A stretch of 64,000 nucleotides of DNA from Lumnitzera littorea. Lineage: Eukaryota; Streptophyta; Magnoliopsida; Myrtales; Combretaceae. This document shows, piece by piece, positions 24,401-35,900 of this stretch. Below the pieces are notes generated by a model. That model worked only from the letters and a program-made list of their open reading frames with translations. It was not told the origin of the DNA and made no database searches. The stretch's first letter is position 1, and each line of letters begins with the position of its first letter. The stretch lies in NCBI GenBank assembly GCA_024138015.1, contig JAMXBB010000002.1:14174118-14238117 (forward strand), read 5' to 3'. The position numbers and the translations under genes are program-made.

Positions 24401-25931
24401 TCATAAAAATATTACCTATTGAAGCATATGCCAAAAGTTGATCATTTATTTGACTATCTTAATCGTTCATGACCCACTTTTGAGCACAGTGCAAAGCGTT
24501 GATCATTTGATCGATTCATTGAAAACCTCGACAAAACTTATTGGAACATGTTTTAAAGGTTTATGGCTTCTAATGTATTTATTCCATAGTTTAAACTGAC
24601 CATCACCCTCTGTGTGCACAATTGAATGTAAATAAACTGTGGTCCTTTGTTTTCATCAGAAGTTATTTTCGCCGCTTTTGTTATGATAAGAGAGGCTCCC
24701 CCTTAGACACTATTTTTCTTTTGCAGGTTTAGTTTCTCCACAATGTTCTTCTCTCACCGTGAGTGATTCTTCTTTGTATAACTTTGTAAGTTTGACTGTC
24801 CATTAATTCTTGGAAGATGTACTAAATGTCCCTTTATTTTTTGGGTTTCACAGGAGAGAACACAGTGAGCACCTTGGGTCGCTTAGTGCTCATCATATGG
24901 CTATTTGTAGTATTGATCATCAATTCAAGCTACACGGCCAGTTTAACGTCAATACTCACAGTGCAGCAGCTAGCATCGGGAATTCAGGGAATTGACAACT
25001 TGATCTCAAGCAAAGACAAAATTGGTGTCCAAGAAGGGTCATTTGCATTTAACTACTTAACTGATGAGCTAAACATAGAAGAATCTAGGCTAGTTAAGTT
25101 GGGAAAACGGGAAGATTACGCTAGTGCTCTTGAGAAAGGATCAAATCGTGGTGGAGTTTCTGCTATCGTTGATGAGCTTCTTTACATTCAGATCTTTTTA
25201 TCCAGCACTAATTGTCAATTCAAGACAGTTGGAGAGGAATTCGCAAGAAGCGGCTGGGGATTTGTAAGTACTGAATTTGTTTTCTCTATTATGGATCTTA
25301 AAATGCATGAAAGTTCGTCTATTTGGAATTTGCTGATATGTTGTTTGAGTTAGCAGCTTCTGCAAAAGAGTAGAAGTTACGTTGATTCTGCATCGACTGG
25401 CACATTTTCCTCAATGTTAGTTTCAGTCCTTATATGAAGGCTTATCATTTCTTTTGTTGAATTTTCTTGTCTCAGGCATTCCAAAGGGACTCTCCTCTTG
25501 CAGTTGATTTATCAACTGCAGTCCTGCAGCTGTCAGAAAATGGTGATCTCCAGAAGATCCATGATAAATGGCTGTCTATGAATGAGTGCTCTGTCCAGTC
25601 TAATACAGGCGATGACAACCGACTGTCTTTGAAAAGTTTCTGGGGTTTGTTTCTCATCTGCGGCATTGCAAGCTTCCTTGCTCTCCTTTTCTTTTGTTGT
25701 CGGGTTATGTCCCAATTCCGTCGATTTGGTGGAGATGAGGGGGCAGAGGTTGAGGAGATTCAGCCAGCTGCTGGTTCACGGCGTTCTATTCGCACAACTA
25801 GCTTCAAGAACTTGATAGAGTTTGTAGATAGAAAAGAAGAAGAGATCAAGAAGAAGTTGAAGCGCAAGACCAGTGAGAACAAAACAGAATCTAGCCTGAG
25901 CCAAGAAGGATATTCAAATTCGCCAGCTTAG
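18493..25931 (+). CDS. GLR3.4: Glutamate receptor-like cation channel, GLR3.4/3.5 type
   Basis: Six exons join in frame into 941 codons: 18493-18808, 20315-21648, 21843-22120, 24727-24758, 24854-25263 and 25476-25931, all with GT-AG introns. Order: signal peptide (about 1-36), amino-terminal ligand-binding-like domain with GALFTYDSVIGK and GPQSSGIAHVISH (about 46-420), S1 half of the ligand-binding domain from about 478 (RIGVPNRV, GYCIDVFE, DFTQPF), M1 about 604-624, pore loop WFSFSTMFF, M3 with SYTASLTSIL (679-688), S2 (about 700-815), M4 about 846-868, and a basic cytosolic tail. Length and motifs fit plant GLR clade 3; FSHRENTVSTLGR and NPPGVKGYCIDVFE are closest to GLR3.4/3.5. Family members are amino-acid-gated calcium-permeable channels of the plasma membrane or plastids. 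The reading frame is intact despite retroelements in introns 1 and 3. GLR3.4 versus 3.5 is not settled. Confidence 0.93.
19775..20035 (-). mobile_element. Diverged TRIM-like retroelement in GLR intron 1
   Basis: The left repeat (about 19775-19845) shares caaccatttta...aacttgta with the TRIM at 22.7-23.0 kb. A second repeat starts at 19953 (TGTTAAGG). Just inside it, 19952-19941 on the minus strand reads TGGTATAAGAAG, 9 of 12 matching the initiator-tRNA-Met primer site TGGTATCAGAGC. The internal region shares ggatttgaa..caggatctcct with the other copy. It is much more decayed than that copy, so the boundaries are approximate. Confidence 0.45.
22304..22680 (-). mobile_element. Diverged LTR-like copy (left) in GLR intron 3
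   Basis: Begins TGTGG at 22304 and shares gatcaagccaggaYgaacat and later blocks (agtcttaatatc; aatatcaaataagagtc-like) with the LTR at 23891-24303 in the same orientation. The right end is approximate. It would be the 3' LTR of a minus-strand element whose primer site lies at 23.88 kb. Confidence 0.5.
22715..22994 (-). mobile_element. TRIM (terminal-repeat retrotransposon in miniature)
   Basis: Two direct repeats of about 80 bases start exactly 200 bases apart: TGTTTCGAGTAG at 22715 and TGTTATGAGTAG at 22915. Both continue through ...actatc/accatcttatc...aacttgta/gagcttgtaga...ttatgtttatt.tataata. Read on the minus strand, the inner edge of the right repeat is followed by TGATATCAGAAC (22914-22903), a near match to the initiator-tRNA-Met primer site. 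The left repeat is preceded by the purine tract aggagagaagaag. Short LTRs, a primer site, a polypurine tract and a ~120-base non-coding core are the definition of a TRIM. It lies in GLR intron 3, opposite to the gene. Confidence 0.75.
22995..23890 (-). other. Internal region of minus-strand LTR element in GLR intron 3
   Basis: Lies between the two LTR-like copies. A primer-binding-site match abuts the right LTR: the minus strand reads TGATATCAGAGCC from 23890 downward, 11 of 12 to the initiator-tRNA-Met site. The minus-strand frame of 92 codons at 23552-23830 begins a little inside it and could be a gag relic, but I see no diagnostic motif. Confidence 0.4.
23891..24303 (-). mobile_element. 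LTR (413 bp) of a minus-strand retroelement in GLR intron 3
   Basis: Ends form the short inverted repeat TGTGG...CCACA typical of an LTR. The adjacent primer-site match at 23890-23878 (minus) shows this is the 5' LTR of a minus-strand element. The partner copy at 22304-22680 is clearly related but well diverged. No matching 5-base target duplication was found, so the outer edges may have eroded. Confidence 0.6.
24727..24758 (+). other. 32-base microexon of the GLR gene
   Basis: Exon 4 encodes only the end of the pore loop (FSFSTMFFSH plus split codons at both sides). It is preceded by ttgcag and followed by gtgagt. The upstream intron is 2606 bases and full of retroelements; the downstream one is 95 bases. 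Skipping it would shift the frame (32 is not a multiple of 3) and remove the pore. Confidence 0.85.
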
Positions 25932-26330
25932 GAAGGGGATGCTACAAGAGAACCATTTTCCCGCATCCATGGCAGAATGTAGACCATAAGATCAGGGAAT
26001 GCCCAGAACAATAATGACAATACTACTGTATTTGTTGTGTCCAAACCAGTTGGGTGGGTGGAACACTGCCCTTAACAAAGATAAGAATCGAAAAAGGAGG
26101 AACAAAAAAAAAAAAAAAGGAAAGAAGATTGCAGTTTTGTATCCTGCTTTGATGCGTAGAAGTCCTTTCTTCAGATGGGCAAATTCCATTGAAGATGTTG
26201 ATAGTTTATGTATTCATCATGTAAGTTCTTTAGCAATGAAATATAGAATTATTGTTTCCTCATGTCTGACATGCATCTCATTTCTATGCGTTTCTATGGA
26301 CTTGCATTGGGAGGTTAGGTTATAATTCGG
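25932..26330 (+). other. Probable GLR 3' untranslated region
   Basis: Follows the GLR stop codon directly. It holds an A-rich run near 26104-26120 and AATGAAATA at about 26236, which could serve as a near-upstream polyadenylation element. Beyond about 26.34 kb the sequence becomes a copia relic, which bounds the UTR. Confidence 0.4.
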
Positions 26331-26344
26331 TTTTAAGTAAAACC

Positions 26345-27545
26345 AAATCGATGTGAACGGTAGTCTTGATATAGATAATTTCAACCACCTCCTCCACCAA
26401 AATACCAACGGCCACTGTCATTGAGCCTGCTGTCACTCCGCTGACCACAGCAACAACAGACCACGTGGGAAGCTACATCATTAGCAACACACCTGATCCG
26501 ATCATCGTCAACCCTTCTCAAGACTCATCGACCATCTTTGGAGACTACAATCGCTGGAAATCAAAACTTGACCCCATTCGATTTGGAGAGACAACCTTTA
26601 ATTAGCAATCTCCGGACCTACTGATTAGTCGTACCATTTCATCCACCTTGCCCACACTATCCCTAGATAGTGTAATTAGGGTTGTCGCAATCAAGCTTTC
26701 AGCTGATGATTATCAATTCTGGCCGCTCCTTGTGACTTTTTCTGATCCCTATGGATATATAACGATATATAGGTGGCTCTATTGTTGTACTGCCTGGTGA
26801 AATAAATCACTGCCACTCTAGGTTTGTTGCCTATACCAAATCCATATCATACAAATTAGCCTTGAATAATCATACGGTTCAAGCTTCGATCGAGATACTT
26901 TTGGTGATTAATGATATCTTTGCTGCATATGATATCTGGACATCACTTCAAACTCCATGGCTCGAGAAATGGAATTTAAGCAGTGGCTTCTTGCCCTTCG
27001 ATTGAACAACAATTCCATAGTCAATTATCTTCGCAAGCTCAATGAAGCCGATTAGCTTACCTCTATCAACTACTCGCTCAGCACCTCGTATCTCATCACC
27101 AACACTTTTTGTGGTCTCCCACAGGACTACGATGCCCTTATAACCATAGTTACACACTTACCAATTCCCTTACTTTCGAGCTAATCCACGCAAAACTACT
27201 TAATCAATAATAACGGCTTTAACAATATGATGAAAATGATGTCATTGCTCAGGCTCTTCACACTCAAACTTCTTCCTTTGCCTCTCAAGACCAAGGTCGT
27301 TGTTATGACCAATCAAGATCTAGGGGATGTGACCGACATGATCACTCCATTGCTTTAGACAAGCACTCATCTCAACGTCGGCAATCTTTTACTTCCGATT
27401 GGGACTCCACTTAGCATCGATTTGCACAACATGATTGTGCCTCTAGCTCATGCACATCTTTAAAGCTCACGCGTCAAATCTGCGACAAGCCTAGCCATTT
27501 AGCCCTTTAATGCTATCATAGATTCAATGAGGCCTATGTAGATGT
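26345..27545 (+). pseudogene. Ty1/copia gag relic
   Basis: Plus-strand frames, with stops and frameshifts, spell a copia gag. Pieces include IKLSADDYQFWPLL near 26.7 kb (the usual LxxxNYxxW position), FKQWLLALRLNNNSIVNYLR near 27.0 kb, GLPQDYDALIT near 27.12 kb and ELIHAKLLNQ near 27.2 kb. Near 27.48 kb the zinc knuckle reads QICDKPSHLAL*CYHRF, where CX2CX4HX4C is complete apart from one in-frame stop. No protease, integrase or RT follows, so the element is cut off after gag. It starts directly beyond the GLR 3' UTR in the same orientation. Confidence 0.75.
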
Positions 27546-27852
27546 GCTTTAATTTTTGCACTTTATCTTGGAGAATCTTAAGATGTCGTCTGGTATTTGG
27601 ACGTTGTTGTCACGCATTATATGACTCTAAATGTTGGTATACTCACTAATTTGACTCTTTATGTTGGTCAATAGTGTATCTATACCCATATCTCACACTG
27701 TGACCTTACCATTCACACCAATGATCACTACTTGCACCTAAAAATTGTCTTATATTTTTGTTTTCTTACTTATAATCTCTTCTTTGTCATTAAACTATGT
27801 CGTGATAACAATCATCTTTGATTGCTTGATTTTTTCTTTTCTGGTTAAGGAT

Positions 27853-28022
27853 TCCATAGGAGAAAGATTCTTCTACAATAATAGACTAAATGTCCTCTCT
27901 ATCTTATCAAACTCTCTAGCTTAACCACCATGGTCCTCTTTTGCATCCATAGGAGAAAGATTCTTCTACAGCAATATACTAAATGTCCTCTCTATCTTAT
28001 CAAACTCTCTAACTTAACCACC
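27853..28022. repeat. Tandem duplication, 94-base period, two copies
   Basis: The block beginning ccataggagaaagattcttc at 27853 recurs at 27947 with only a few substitutions and continues through ctctctarcttaaccacc. The high identity against decayed surroundings suggests a recent local duplication. Confidence 0.85.
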
Positions 28023-29791
28023 TTTTTTGCATCCATAGCTTTAAGAGAGATTTGTCATTCTCCATTGTGTCATCCCTACTTGAGCCAAGTTTGATGTTTA
28101 GGCTTGGTTTGACTATAGCCAAGTCAAGATACATAGGTAACCTATTAAGCTAAATGAAAGATTCCAACCATTTACTTGATGATCATAACCTTAATTAAGC
28201 TTGAGATGATCTTAAATCTGATCAAGCTTAATAGAATTTAAACTTCAATATAATCTAATTAAAAGAACTTTAATATTTTAAAATAGATGGCTTGATTAAG
28301 CTGAGATAAAGCTCTTAAGAACAACACGAACCAAGCTCGTGTTTCAAAATTAAAGTTTGATCAAATTTTATATTAGAGTTTGAGCTTATCAAACTTTTAT
28401 TTGCTAGTCAATAGTGATTGGAGATAGTATTAACTAGCAAGTTAATTTTAATAAGGGTTAATTGTGGTAAACAATATTGGATATTATTGTAGGTGCATGG
28501 ATCTAGTAGTAAGGGTTACGTGCATGCAGCACATGTATCCACTATACGTAGTCATAGAGAAATGACGTTTAATAACACGTAAATGATGATCAGGTGAGAA
28601 GAAGGAGTAGATAATCTTAAAGAGTTTAAATGCACTTGTGATTGGTAGAAGACTATTTAAGCATCAAACCCAACCATTCTTAATGAAAGTCATTGCATTC
28701 TTCACTATGAGCACTTGTTTAATTTTTCAAGACGGTAACCAAGCAACATGACAACATTTTTCTTGATAAGAGCTAAGTTGTTAATGTCATTTGTTAGATT
28801 ACGTTAGCAATTGGCAATTAACATTAACCCCCTTCTTACTAGACCTCTTTATGGATCCTTTTGGATAGAGGCTCATTGAAGGTCTCTTTTAAGTGCAAGA
28901 GTCTCCTTACAAATGGTCGAAAACATAGGGATTAGTCCAACTATTTATACTTTAAACCTATTATGGCAAATCTTCCCTAATTATCTCAAATTATGGACCT
29001 GACTCTCTAGATGCTATTATATTAGTCTAAAGAGACAAACCCAATTCAATACTTTTTTTGAAGCTAATAATCAAATTTATCCTCTACATTATATAATGAG
29101 GATAATGATTACTCGAATCATTTTACTTGTTTTATAATGACATTTTTCACCATTATATCATCTCCATTTCACAATCTACTATTGCCCATTCACTTTTTTG
29201 AATTAAATACGGTTGTAATGTAATAGCTATTATTGAGGAATAAAATATAGAGTTGTGATAAGTTACAAATCAATATTACATTTTCATTTATAAGTTTTAT
29301 TGAGGATATTTTCGGAGGGAAAAAAAACAATTCCCACATTAAATATATGTTCCTAGTTTTGGGTTATGAATGACTACTCCATATGGGTTTACTAATCGAA
29401 AAGCTATTACGGGCATAAAATATTACTAAGTGGTGAAACAACTTTTCAATGAGGAATTAAGGGGAATGGAATTACCATCACAATGGTGTCAGTTGTTTGT
29501 AGCTACTCTTAATCATTATTCTAGTATTTAGCAATTATAAAAATTAAATTATATAAAATGTTTGAAAATCATGTGAAAAAGTTTTTCCTAAAATTAAGTA
29601 TTAGATCACATACGGCTTAACCACATATTTATTGTTGGATTCAATTTCTAGAATAAGTTTATGTCGTGCTACCTAAGTTATCAACGTTAAAAATTGTTCT
29701 TTATGGAATTGATGGTGTAAACCGTTTTTTTTGCTTTAACTCATATAGTTTGTATAACTTTAGTTTAATCTCTAAAATCCTTATATATAAG
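28023..29791. other. Intergenic DNA
   Basis: AT-rich, no supported gene. Around 28.44-28.75 kb there is LTR-like sequence (ttaagcatcaaaccc followed by serine-codon-poor leader-like text), but no partner copy is seen, so it is left unnamed. Confidence 0.35.
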
Positions 29792-30219
29792 GTAAAATTT
29801 AGGGGTGTAAATAAAACGAGCCTACTCATAAACTATTTGAGTTTTGCTTAGCATTTACTCGAATTTGGCTCGTCTACAATCGAGTTAAGTTCGAGTTGAG
29901 CTAGCTTATCGAGTCAAGCTCGAGCTTTATGATATTAGATTCGATAAGCTTGCAAGCTTAATTGAACTCGAGTCGAGTTCAAGACAAGTTTAAATATTAT
30001 TATTATTTTAATCAAATTTATGACATTTATTAAGATCATTGAGTCTAAACGAGCTTAATCGAATTGTATTTGAGTTTACTGAGTTTTATTTCGAGCTGAG
30101 CTTGAGTTTTAAATATTAAAGCTCGATCGAGTTTGAGTTTCGATTTTTTCCATTTGAGTCAAATTTGAGCTCAATATTGTATCATCTAGACTCGATTCGT
30201 TTATAACCCTAGTAAAATT
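29792..30219. mobile_element. hAT-type MITE, 412 bp, with 8-bp target duplication
   Basis: The 8-base direct repeat gtaaaatt at 29792-29799 and 30212-30219 flanks an element (29800-30211). It begins TAGGGGTGTAAATAAAACGAG and ends ...CTCGATTCGTTTATAACCCTA, so the ends are inverted repeats. Eight-base duplications and TAGGG ends are hAT features. The interior is a dense run of degenerate GAGCTCGAG/GAGTTCGAG motifs and has no ORF. This type is widespread in plants. Confidence 0.85.
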
Positions 30220-31062
30220 TGTTTTACCTAATATCATAATATTGTAATTTATACCATACATGATATGAGTATTTTTTTTTTCTTTTGGGTAATATTCACG
30301 ATATAATAGTTGCTAATGAAGTAATTTTTTCCCTTTATCTTTAGAATAAAAGAGAATTTGGATCTTTTAAATTTACCTTTTTTAATTTTTTATAAAATTA
30401 TTTAGATTTTTGAAATATCTTATGACATGATTATGATATTACCTTTTTTTTTTTATAATCTTAATTATTGATCATGTATGATAACATTTTAAAAGAATAA
30501 ATTTTAAAAAAATTTAGAAAAGATGAATTTAGAAGATCTCTTCGAAAAAAGGTGAACGTGGATTAGAACTCTATATAACTAAAACACATCTTGAATGTCT
30601 AAAATCTATGATATAATATACAGTCTGTGATAGATAGATAAGATAATTTGTGGACTAATGTTCACAAATAAAAACCTATTCTATAATGTCTTATACCCGT
30701 CGACGAACATACCCAGCCAACCATACGTTGCCAAACCTGAGTTGATTATAATATTCGACATAACTGCTTGACACATACTATATTAAGCCAAGTTACAATC
30801 TCGACGGTTAATCAATAATTGGGAACGAACAAAGCTTGTCTCTCGGAATATATTCATCCAACAACCCAATTGGGATTAGTATAATATGGTGATTGGACCC
30901 TCCATTCTATCATCTAATATTTAATATAAACATCTCACGAATGCGACCCTTTTGTACTGTATACATTAAAACAGTAATAACGTAGAGAGTAGGCCTACAT
31001 CTATATTAATACAAATTTGACTCCAAATAAAGTGCCCTATTCTATAAATTAGATCTCGTGTC
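30220..31062. other. Upstream region of the VUP1-like gene
   Basis: AT-rich, no ORF. The proximal 150 bases would hold the promoter. I see no unambiguous TATA box; tctatattaatac at about 31000 is a weak candidate. Confidence 0.35.
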
Positions 31063-32193
31063 ATGTTTTCTTATGATATGGAAGACCCAAATGACAATGT
31101 TAATTCTTTAGGCAAAGAAGTTGGAAAATCAGACTTTCCTGAGGAGAGTAGTTGGACTGACTATTTTGATTATTATTTCTCCAAAAACTCCCAAGAACAC
31201 CCTTGTTCCTCTCCTAGATTTGGTGGTGGTGATGATGACGACCCGCCTTTGGTGTCCGATGCTGCGTCTCGAACTGCCGAGGAAACTACTAGCCACAACC
31301 ACGCCGTCTTGTGCTCAGCAGCCGGTGGTGGTGGCAGCGGTGACATGCCACCAAAGATCCCAACTAAGTTGAAGTTTAAGAAAACAAGAACTGAGGAGAT
31401 TCAAGAAGATGATTCCTTGATAGATACTGCTTGCTCTCCTGTCAATAGTCCTAAGGTAATTAATTGATTTTCTTTTTGCCATACCTAAATCGGTTAATTG
31501 TAGGGGAAATAGTAAACTCATCCAAACATATTTTTTTTATCTTTCTAGAACTTTAAAGATATGAATATATTTATTATTAAAGGTCCAAACCGTCGCTATT
31601 TACGATCTTTTTTTAAGTGATGTTGGAATATATGTATATTTTAAAGGTTCTCAGAAGATGAAATCATGTTTTTAAATACAAGAGTATCTTTACAGGTACT
31701 AAATAGTTTGAGGATATAATTTAGGTATGGTTTAATTATGTTTGTAAATTTAGTTATTACGTCCTTATTTTTCTGTTCTATGTCCCTTGGTTTGTACTAA
31801 CTATTTATATATGGTAGTTTTAACGTTTGAAATCTAGTTAATCTGTTATTTGTCATTCATTTATTTATTAATACTTTTAGGGTCTGTTATCAATGTTAAT
31901 CTCATTTTCTTTTCCCTCTCATTCAATTTACATGATTCTCAATTTTCAATTTAATTGGTTCTGTCCAATTTTTTTTTTTTTTTTTTTTGGGCACAGATTA
32001 ATGATAATTCGAGACAGATGGATGTCTATACTAGAAACGATCGTCGTACCGATGATTCCTTGGTAATAACCATAACAACCTTCCCTTCTTATAGTATAAT
32101 ATTATTGACGTAATGATAATTATTGTCGGCAATCCGCATAATGACACGCAATAGGGAAAGGGTGGTAGCACTGGGACTTCTCAGCATTATTAA
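31063..32193 (+). CDS. VUP1-like vascular-related unknown protein
   Basis: Three exons (31063-31455, 31997-32062, 32155-32193) with GT-AG introns join in phase 0 into 165 codons. Features match the plant VUP family: an early EESSWTDYFDYYF (family EESGWTxYFEDF), SLVSDAAS-like PPLVSDAAS, then KLKFKKTRTEEI and DTACSPVNSPK at the exon 1 end (family DTASSPVNSPKV). A short acidic and serine-rich tail ends GTSQHY. A second methionine five codons in (31078, MEDPND) resembles the family start better and may be the true initiator. The protein is small, hydrophilic and without membrane segments. VUP1 of Arabidopsis is vascular-expressed and affects growth when overproduced; its biochemical role is unknown. 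Exons 2 and 3 are inferred from splice sites and are less sure than exon 1. Confidence 0.7.
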
Positions 32194-34375
32194 AAATCGC
32201 TGGAAAAAATACGGAGGCAAAAACTGTGAATACAAGCAAGGTCGACCAATGATATAAGATGGGGATGAAGCTTCATAATGCTGAGGGCAACAGATTTATT
32301 ATTATTAATACAATACGTGTTAAATCCGTGGTGGTATGTAAGTACGAATTATTTAGTACCGATAGTAGGTGGTATATAAGAAATTACCACTTATATTTCT
32401 ATCTATTAAAATTTTATAGATATTTATTTACAATAAATTTAATTATCTAATATATATTAGTATCATTAAAGCTTTTCTCAACATAATTATCTTACTTTGA
32501 GTTTTTTCCCTACGAGTTTTTACGAGAAAAAGTGTAATGATCAAGGATATCGGAGAGACGAGGTGGTTGTCTTGGATGAAAAGTATATCTTTAGCCATGC
32601 TAGGAAATTATTTTGCTTAAACATGATTGTGTAACGTTGCTCTTACTTATATCTCCCTCTATCTTTGATATTCTTAGAACATTTTGTGAACATATACACA
32701 CCATATATATGTATGTATGTATGTATATTTGTGAATGTTCTTAGACCATTCTCTATTTGCGGCTAATAATTTTGATGCAGTTTATTTCTGTCTTTTTCCT
32801 TTTTTCTTGTTCGTCCTTTAATGTGAAAATGCTCGTTTGTTTCGATTCTGTTAGGTTTTGGGGCTACAAGATAACTGTGTTGATACATGGCTTTGACATT
32901 TGATGCACAGAAAACCAAGTTTCATAAAAAGTAGGAAAAGACTCGCTTATATTTCCGAAAGATGGAAAAACAAGGTTTCATGCACTTGTATTGTATTGAA
33001 GCATCTTACCCAATGAGATAGGTAGTATAAGTATAATGTCTTAAAAACCTATATATTAAGGTATATAGGTTACAAATTTTAATCATCCCCTACTCATTCG
33101 GTAAAAAATCATTAAATAACTAGTCAATATGGACTAACTATACATGTGCAAAAAGTAAATAAAATAATTTAATTGAGACTTTAACATATTAATAATCGAA
33201 TCAAACTATATATACAAATGATGATTATTGAAAAGTTAATAAAAAAGGAAGATTAACATGAATAGTTTGGAAATTGTGTTAAAAAAAAGCCAATATACTA
33301 AAATATGCTAATTGTGATTACTTTGTTTCATTAAAGACATCGTCTTTTTTGCTTATAAAATTAACAATATATATATTAAATGGAATAAATAACTCCATTT
33401 AGCAATTACTAATGTATAGAAATGAAAGCCAATTAACAATTATGGCAATGCCTAGAATAAATTTTGTAGAGGAAAATTGACAACTCAAGAAACAAAAAAT
33501 ATAGTTTATAAATGACTACAATATATATTTTTAATAGAAGTACCTTTTTTTTTAAATCCTTGAATTTCGTCATTTCTATTTTTGGCTTTTTGGTATATTT
33601 CAAGATATTAAGGATAGTTTTGTCTAAAATTCTATCAAGAAAAGTGTTGATACTCGATTCTTGCTTAGCCAAAGGCATAAGATTGAGGTCCATCATAAGG
33701 CACACGTCAGTAAGCACTTGAGTAGCAAATAACTTTGTGCGTTGCACCACGACTCGCCCTCTAATTTGCGAGCTCGCCTTAATGAAGAATGCTAAGCTAG
33801 GCCGAGCTGATCCCCCAGCGTTACGATGTGCCCAATGAGCCACATGACGAATGACTGAACAAAATAGTCCTAGACCAATGAGCATACGCCTACTAACTGT
33901 CTAAGGTGAACTTGAAGCTCAACTCTTTCCATAAAGCATCAACTGGCTTTCGATGAGCACCTTGACCTAATTTTTGTCTTTAGTAACTACAACCCACTAC
34001 GACTCATTAATGAGCGTTTGGCATTCGTAGCATGGTTGACACTCCAAATACCTCTATCCTTGCCAGATCACTGAACTATAGATTTGGTGATTTGGTTGGC
34101 CACGTCGTGTTGCTTGCAGTAAAGCTCTGTCACTCACCGTGGAGTGTGCTGTTTGCTAGCAACTAGTACGAACAAAGCTTCAGTTGCCATGTATCTAGGT
34201 AAATTACATAAAAGGCACCATGCGTTAGTAAGTAGGGGTAGATGACATCTAGCTTCTCTAGGTCCTTTTCTTGATATGTCACTCTTGAACCTCATCCCCT
34301 TTTTCACCATACAATAGAAGTAGTACTCACACACTGAGTGAACATGACCCACTTGTTCTCTAATGCTCACTTTCC
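32194..34375. other. Intergenic DNA, probably with Tat leader remnants at the right
   Basis: No supported gene. An (ATGT)n microsatellite lies at 32709-32727. From about 33.65 kb the base composition rises and resembles the leader of the Tat element that starts near 35 kb, but no LTR pair could be found. Confidence 0.35.
32709..32727. repeat. (ATGT)n microsatellite
   Basis: Four to five tandem ATGT units. Confidence 0.7.
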
Positions 34376-34565
34376 TCTCTTTTGGTCCTTTTTGCTAACT
34401 TGAGCGTCAGAGGGCTCTCGTAGCCTCACTCATGGGAGGCTTTTTATAGGTATCGAGAAGCAGGAAGCGACCTCTTTTGGTCCTTTTTGCTAACTTGAGT
34501 GTCAGAGGGCTCTCATGGCCTCACCCATGGGAGGCTTTTTATAGGTATCGGGAAGCAGGAAGTGA
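34376..34565. repeat. Tandem duplication, 95-base period, two copies
   Basis: The block starting ttttggtcctttttgctaac recurs 95 bases downstream and continues through gggaggctttttataggtatcg with few changes. It lies in the putative leader of the Tat element. Confidence 0.85.
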
Positions 34566-35189
34566 AGCCCATACGACCTAGCCCCACTTCTTGGTTAGTC
34601 TTCTATATAATTAACATTTTGACACCCATCGTTTTAAGCCACATGATAACAATGTTTAAAAGCAAAAACAATAATCCGTAGGCTTCCCATGTGGAAGACT
34701 CTCATACTTCCTAATAAGGGAGAGGTAATCAACCCCTTCCGTCTCAAAATGAAAACATTGAAGTCCAGGAGTTAAGGCTACTTGTCTAGCAAATGTTGGA
34801 AGAAAATAGAAATTACTACGAATTTACTGCAGCCTTATACAAAGATGTAACACTACTTAAGAACGCATCTTAAAAGCATCCAAATGGGGAGGCTATAGTT
34901 GAGTCTTCCACATAGTTGAGTGATAATGACGAGCAGCGCAATGTACACCCAATGCACTTACGTAGCTACATTCAACACGATCACTAGCAATATGAAGACC
35001 TGTGGTAGCAACTCAATTGCAACCACAATAAAACACATGCGGATTGTGAGTACATAACGACAAGTAAACAAGTCGATAGCTTATCAGAAAGGCCATCACC
35101 AAAACATTATGAAGAGATGAACATGGATGATCTCAATGAGCACATTTGTCGCGCTTCCTGTATGTGTGATTAAAACAAGGTTGAATCAT
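34566..35189 (+). other. Probable leader and gag start of the Tat element
   Basis: GC content is closer to the retroelement than to the flanking DNA. Short frames lack clear motifs until gag becomes recognisable at about 35.2 kb. Confidence 0.3.
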
Positions 35190-35900
35190 CTACATGAGCA
35201 TTACATTCTACGTCGACAAAGAGCCCTTTTATATCCTCAATCCTCAAGGAAATGCTCTCCATTGGTGCGAGACCACATCTCAACACCTACGATGGCATTA
35301 TCGATCTAAACAACCACCTTATCCACTTTTAGACAATGATGAGCCTCTACAACTTTTTAGATGCCATCATATATAAGGCCTTCCTTAGTACACTAGCGAA
35401 AGCCATCTTGCTATGGTTTAACACCCTTCCTAAGGCGTCAATCACTTCATTCAATGACCTAGGAAGCAAGTTTTAACAACACTTCCTTAGCTCCCGAGTC
35501 CTATAGGCACTCCTAATAGGTATAGATCCAAATGGATGGCTCTTCAACACTGTATCTTTAGATGAGCCTAACTCCTTGGATGAATTCATAAGAATCGTTG
35601 AGAAATATATAGCTTAAGAGGATGTTAACAGAGCCTGACTTAAGGTAGAAAATCATACTTGCATCTCAGGAAAAGATCATTTGCGACCTCGTAACCCTAG
35701 ATAACAGCCGCCTATACGAGAAAAGTGTGATAAGCAAAGGCATAAGTTCTAAAACTACACCTCATACATACCCTTAAATCGACTAAACTAGAAATCATGT
35801 ATGAGGTCTAAGGGCAACTCCCGCGACCATTGGGCATCTTTAAGACATTAGAAGTAGTGAACTCGAGCAAATACTATGACTATCACAGAGCACATAGATA
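35190..35900 (+). pseudogene. Tat-lineage Ty3/gypsy gag relic
   Basis: With stops and frameshifts the plus strand encodes the retrotransposon gag domain: HLNTYDGIIDLNNHL near 35.28 kb, a stretch ending AKAILLWFNTLPKASI with SFNDLGSKF near 35.4 kb, and LDEFIRIVEKY near 35.57 kb. These match the conserved order YDGxxDPxxHL, WFxxLPxxSI, F in plant Tat/Ogre gag. It begins the collinear gag-protease-RT-RNase H-integrase series that runs to 39.03 kb. Confidence 0.7.

Noticed and set aside
25264..25353. GLR exon 5 continuing past GWGF to the stop at 25353
   Set aside because: GTAAGT follows GGATTT and the next exon resumes with AFQRDSPLAVDLS, the conserved GLR sequence. The read-through residues do not fit.
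33433..33885. 150-codon minus-strand ORF
   Set aside because: Composition changes midway from GC-rich leader-like sequence to AT-rich sequence rich in K, I and L. No motif is visible, and it probably runs antisense to retroelement leader sequence.
33650..34375. 5' LTR of the Tat element
   Set aside because: No matching copy was found near 59 kb, no primer site is seen, and no TG...CA boundary could be placed.
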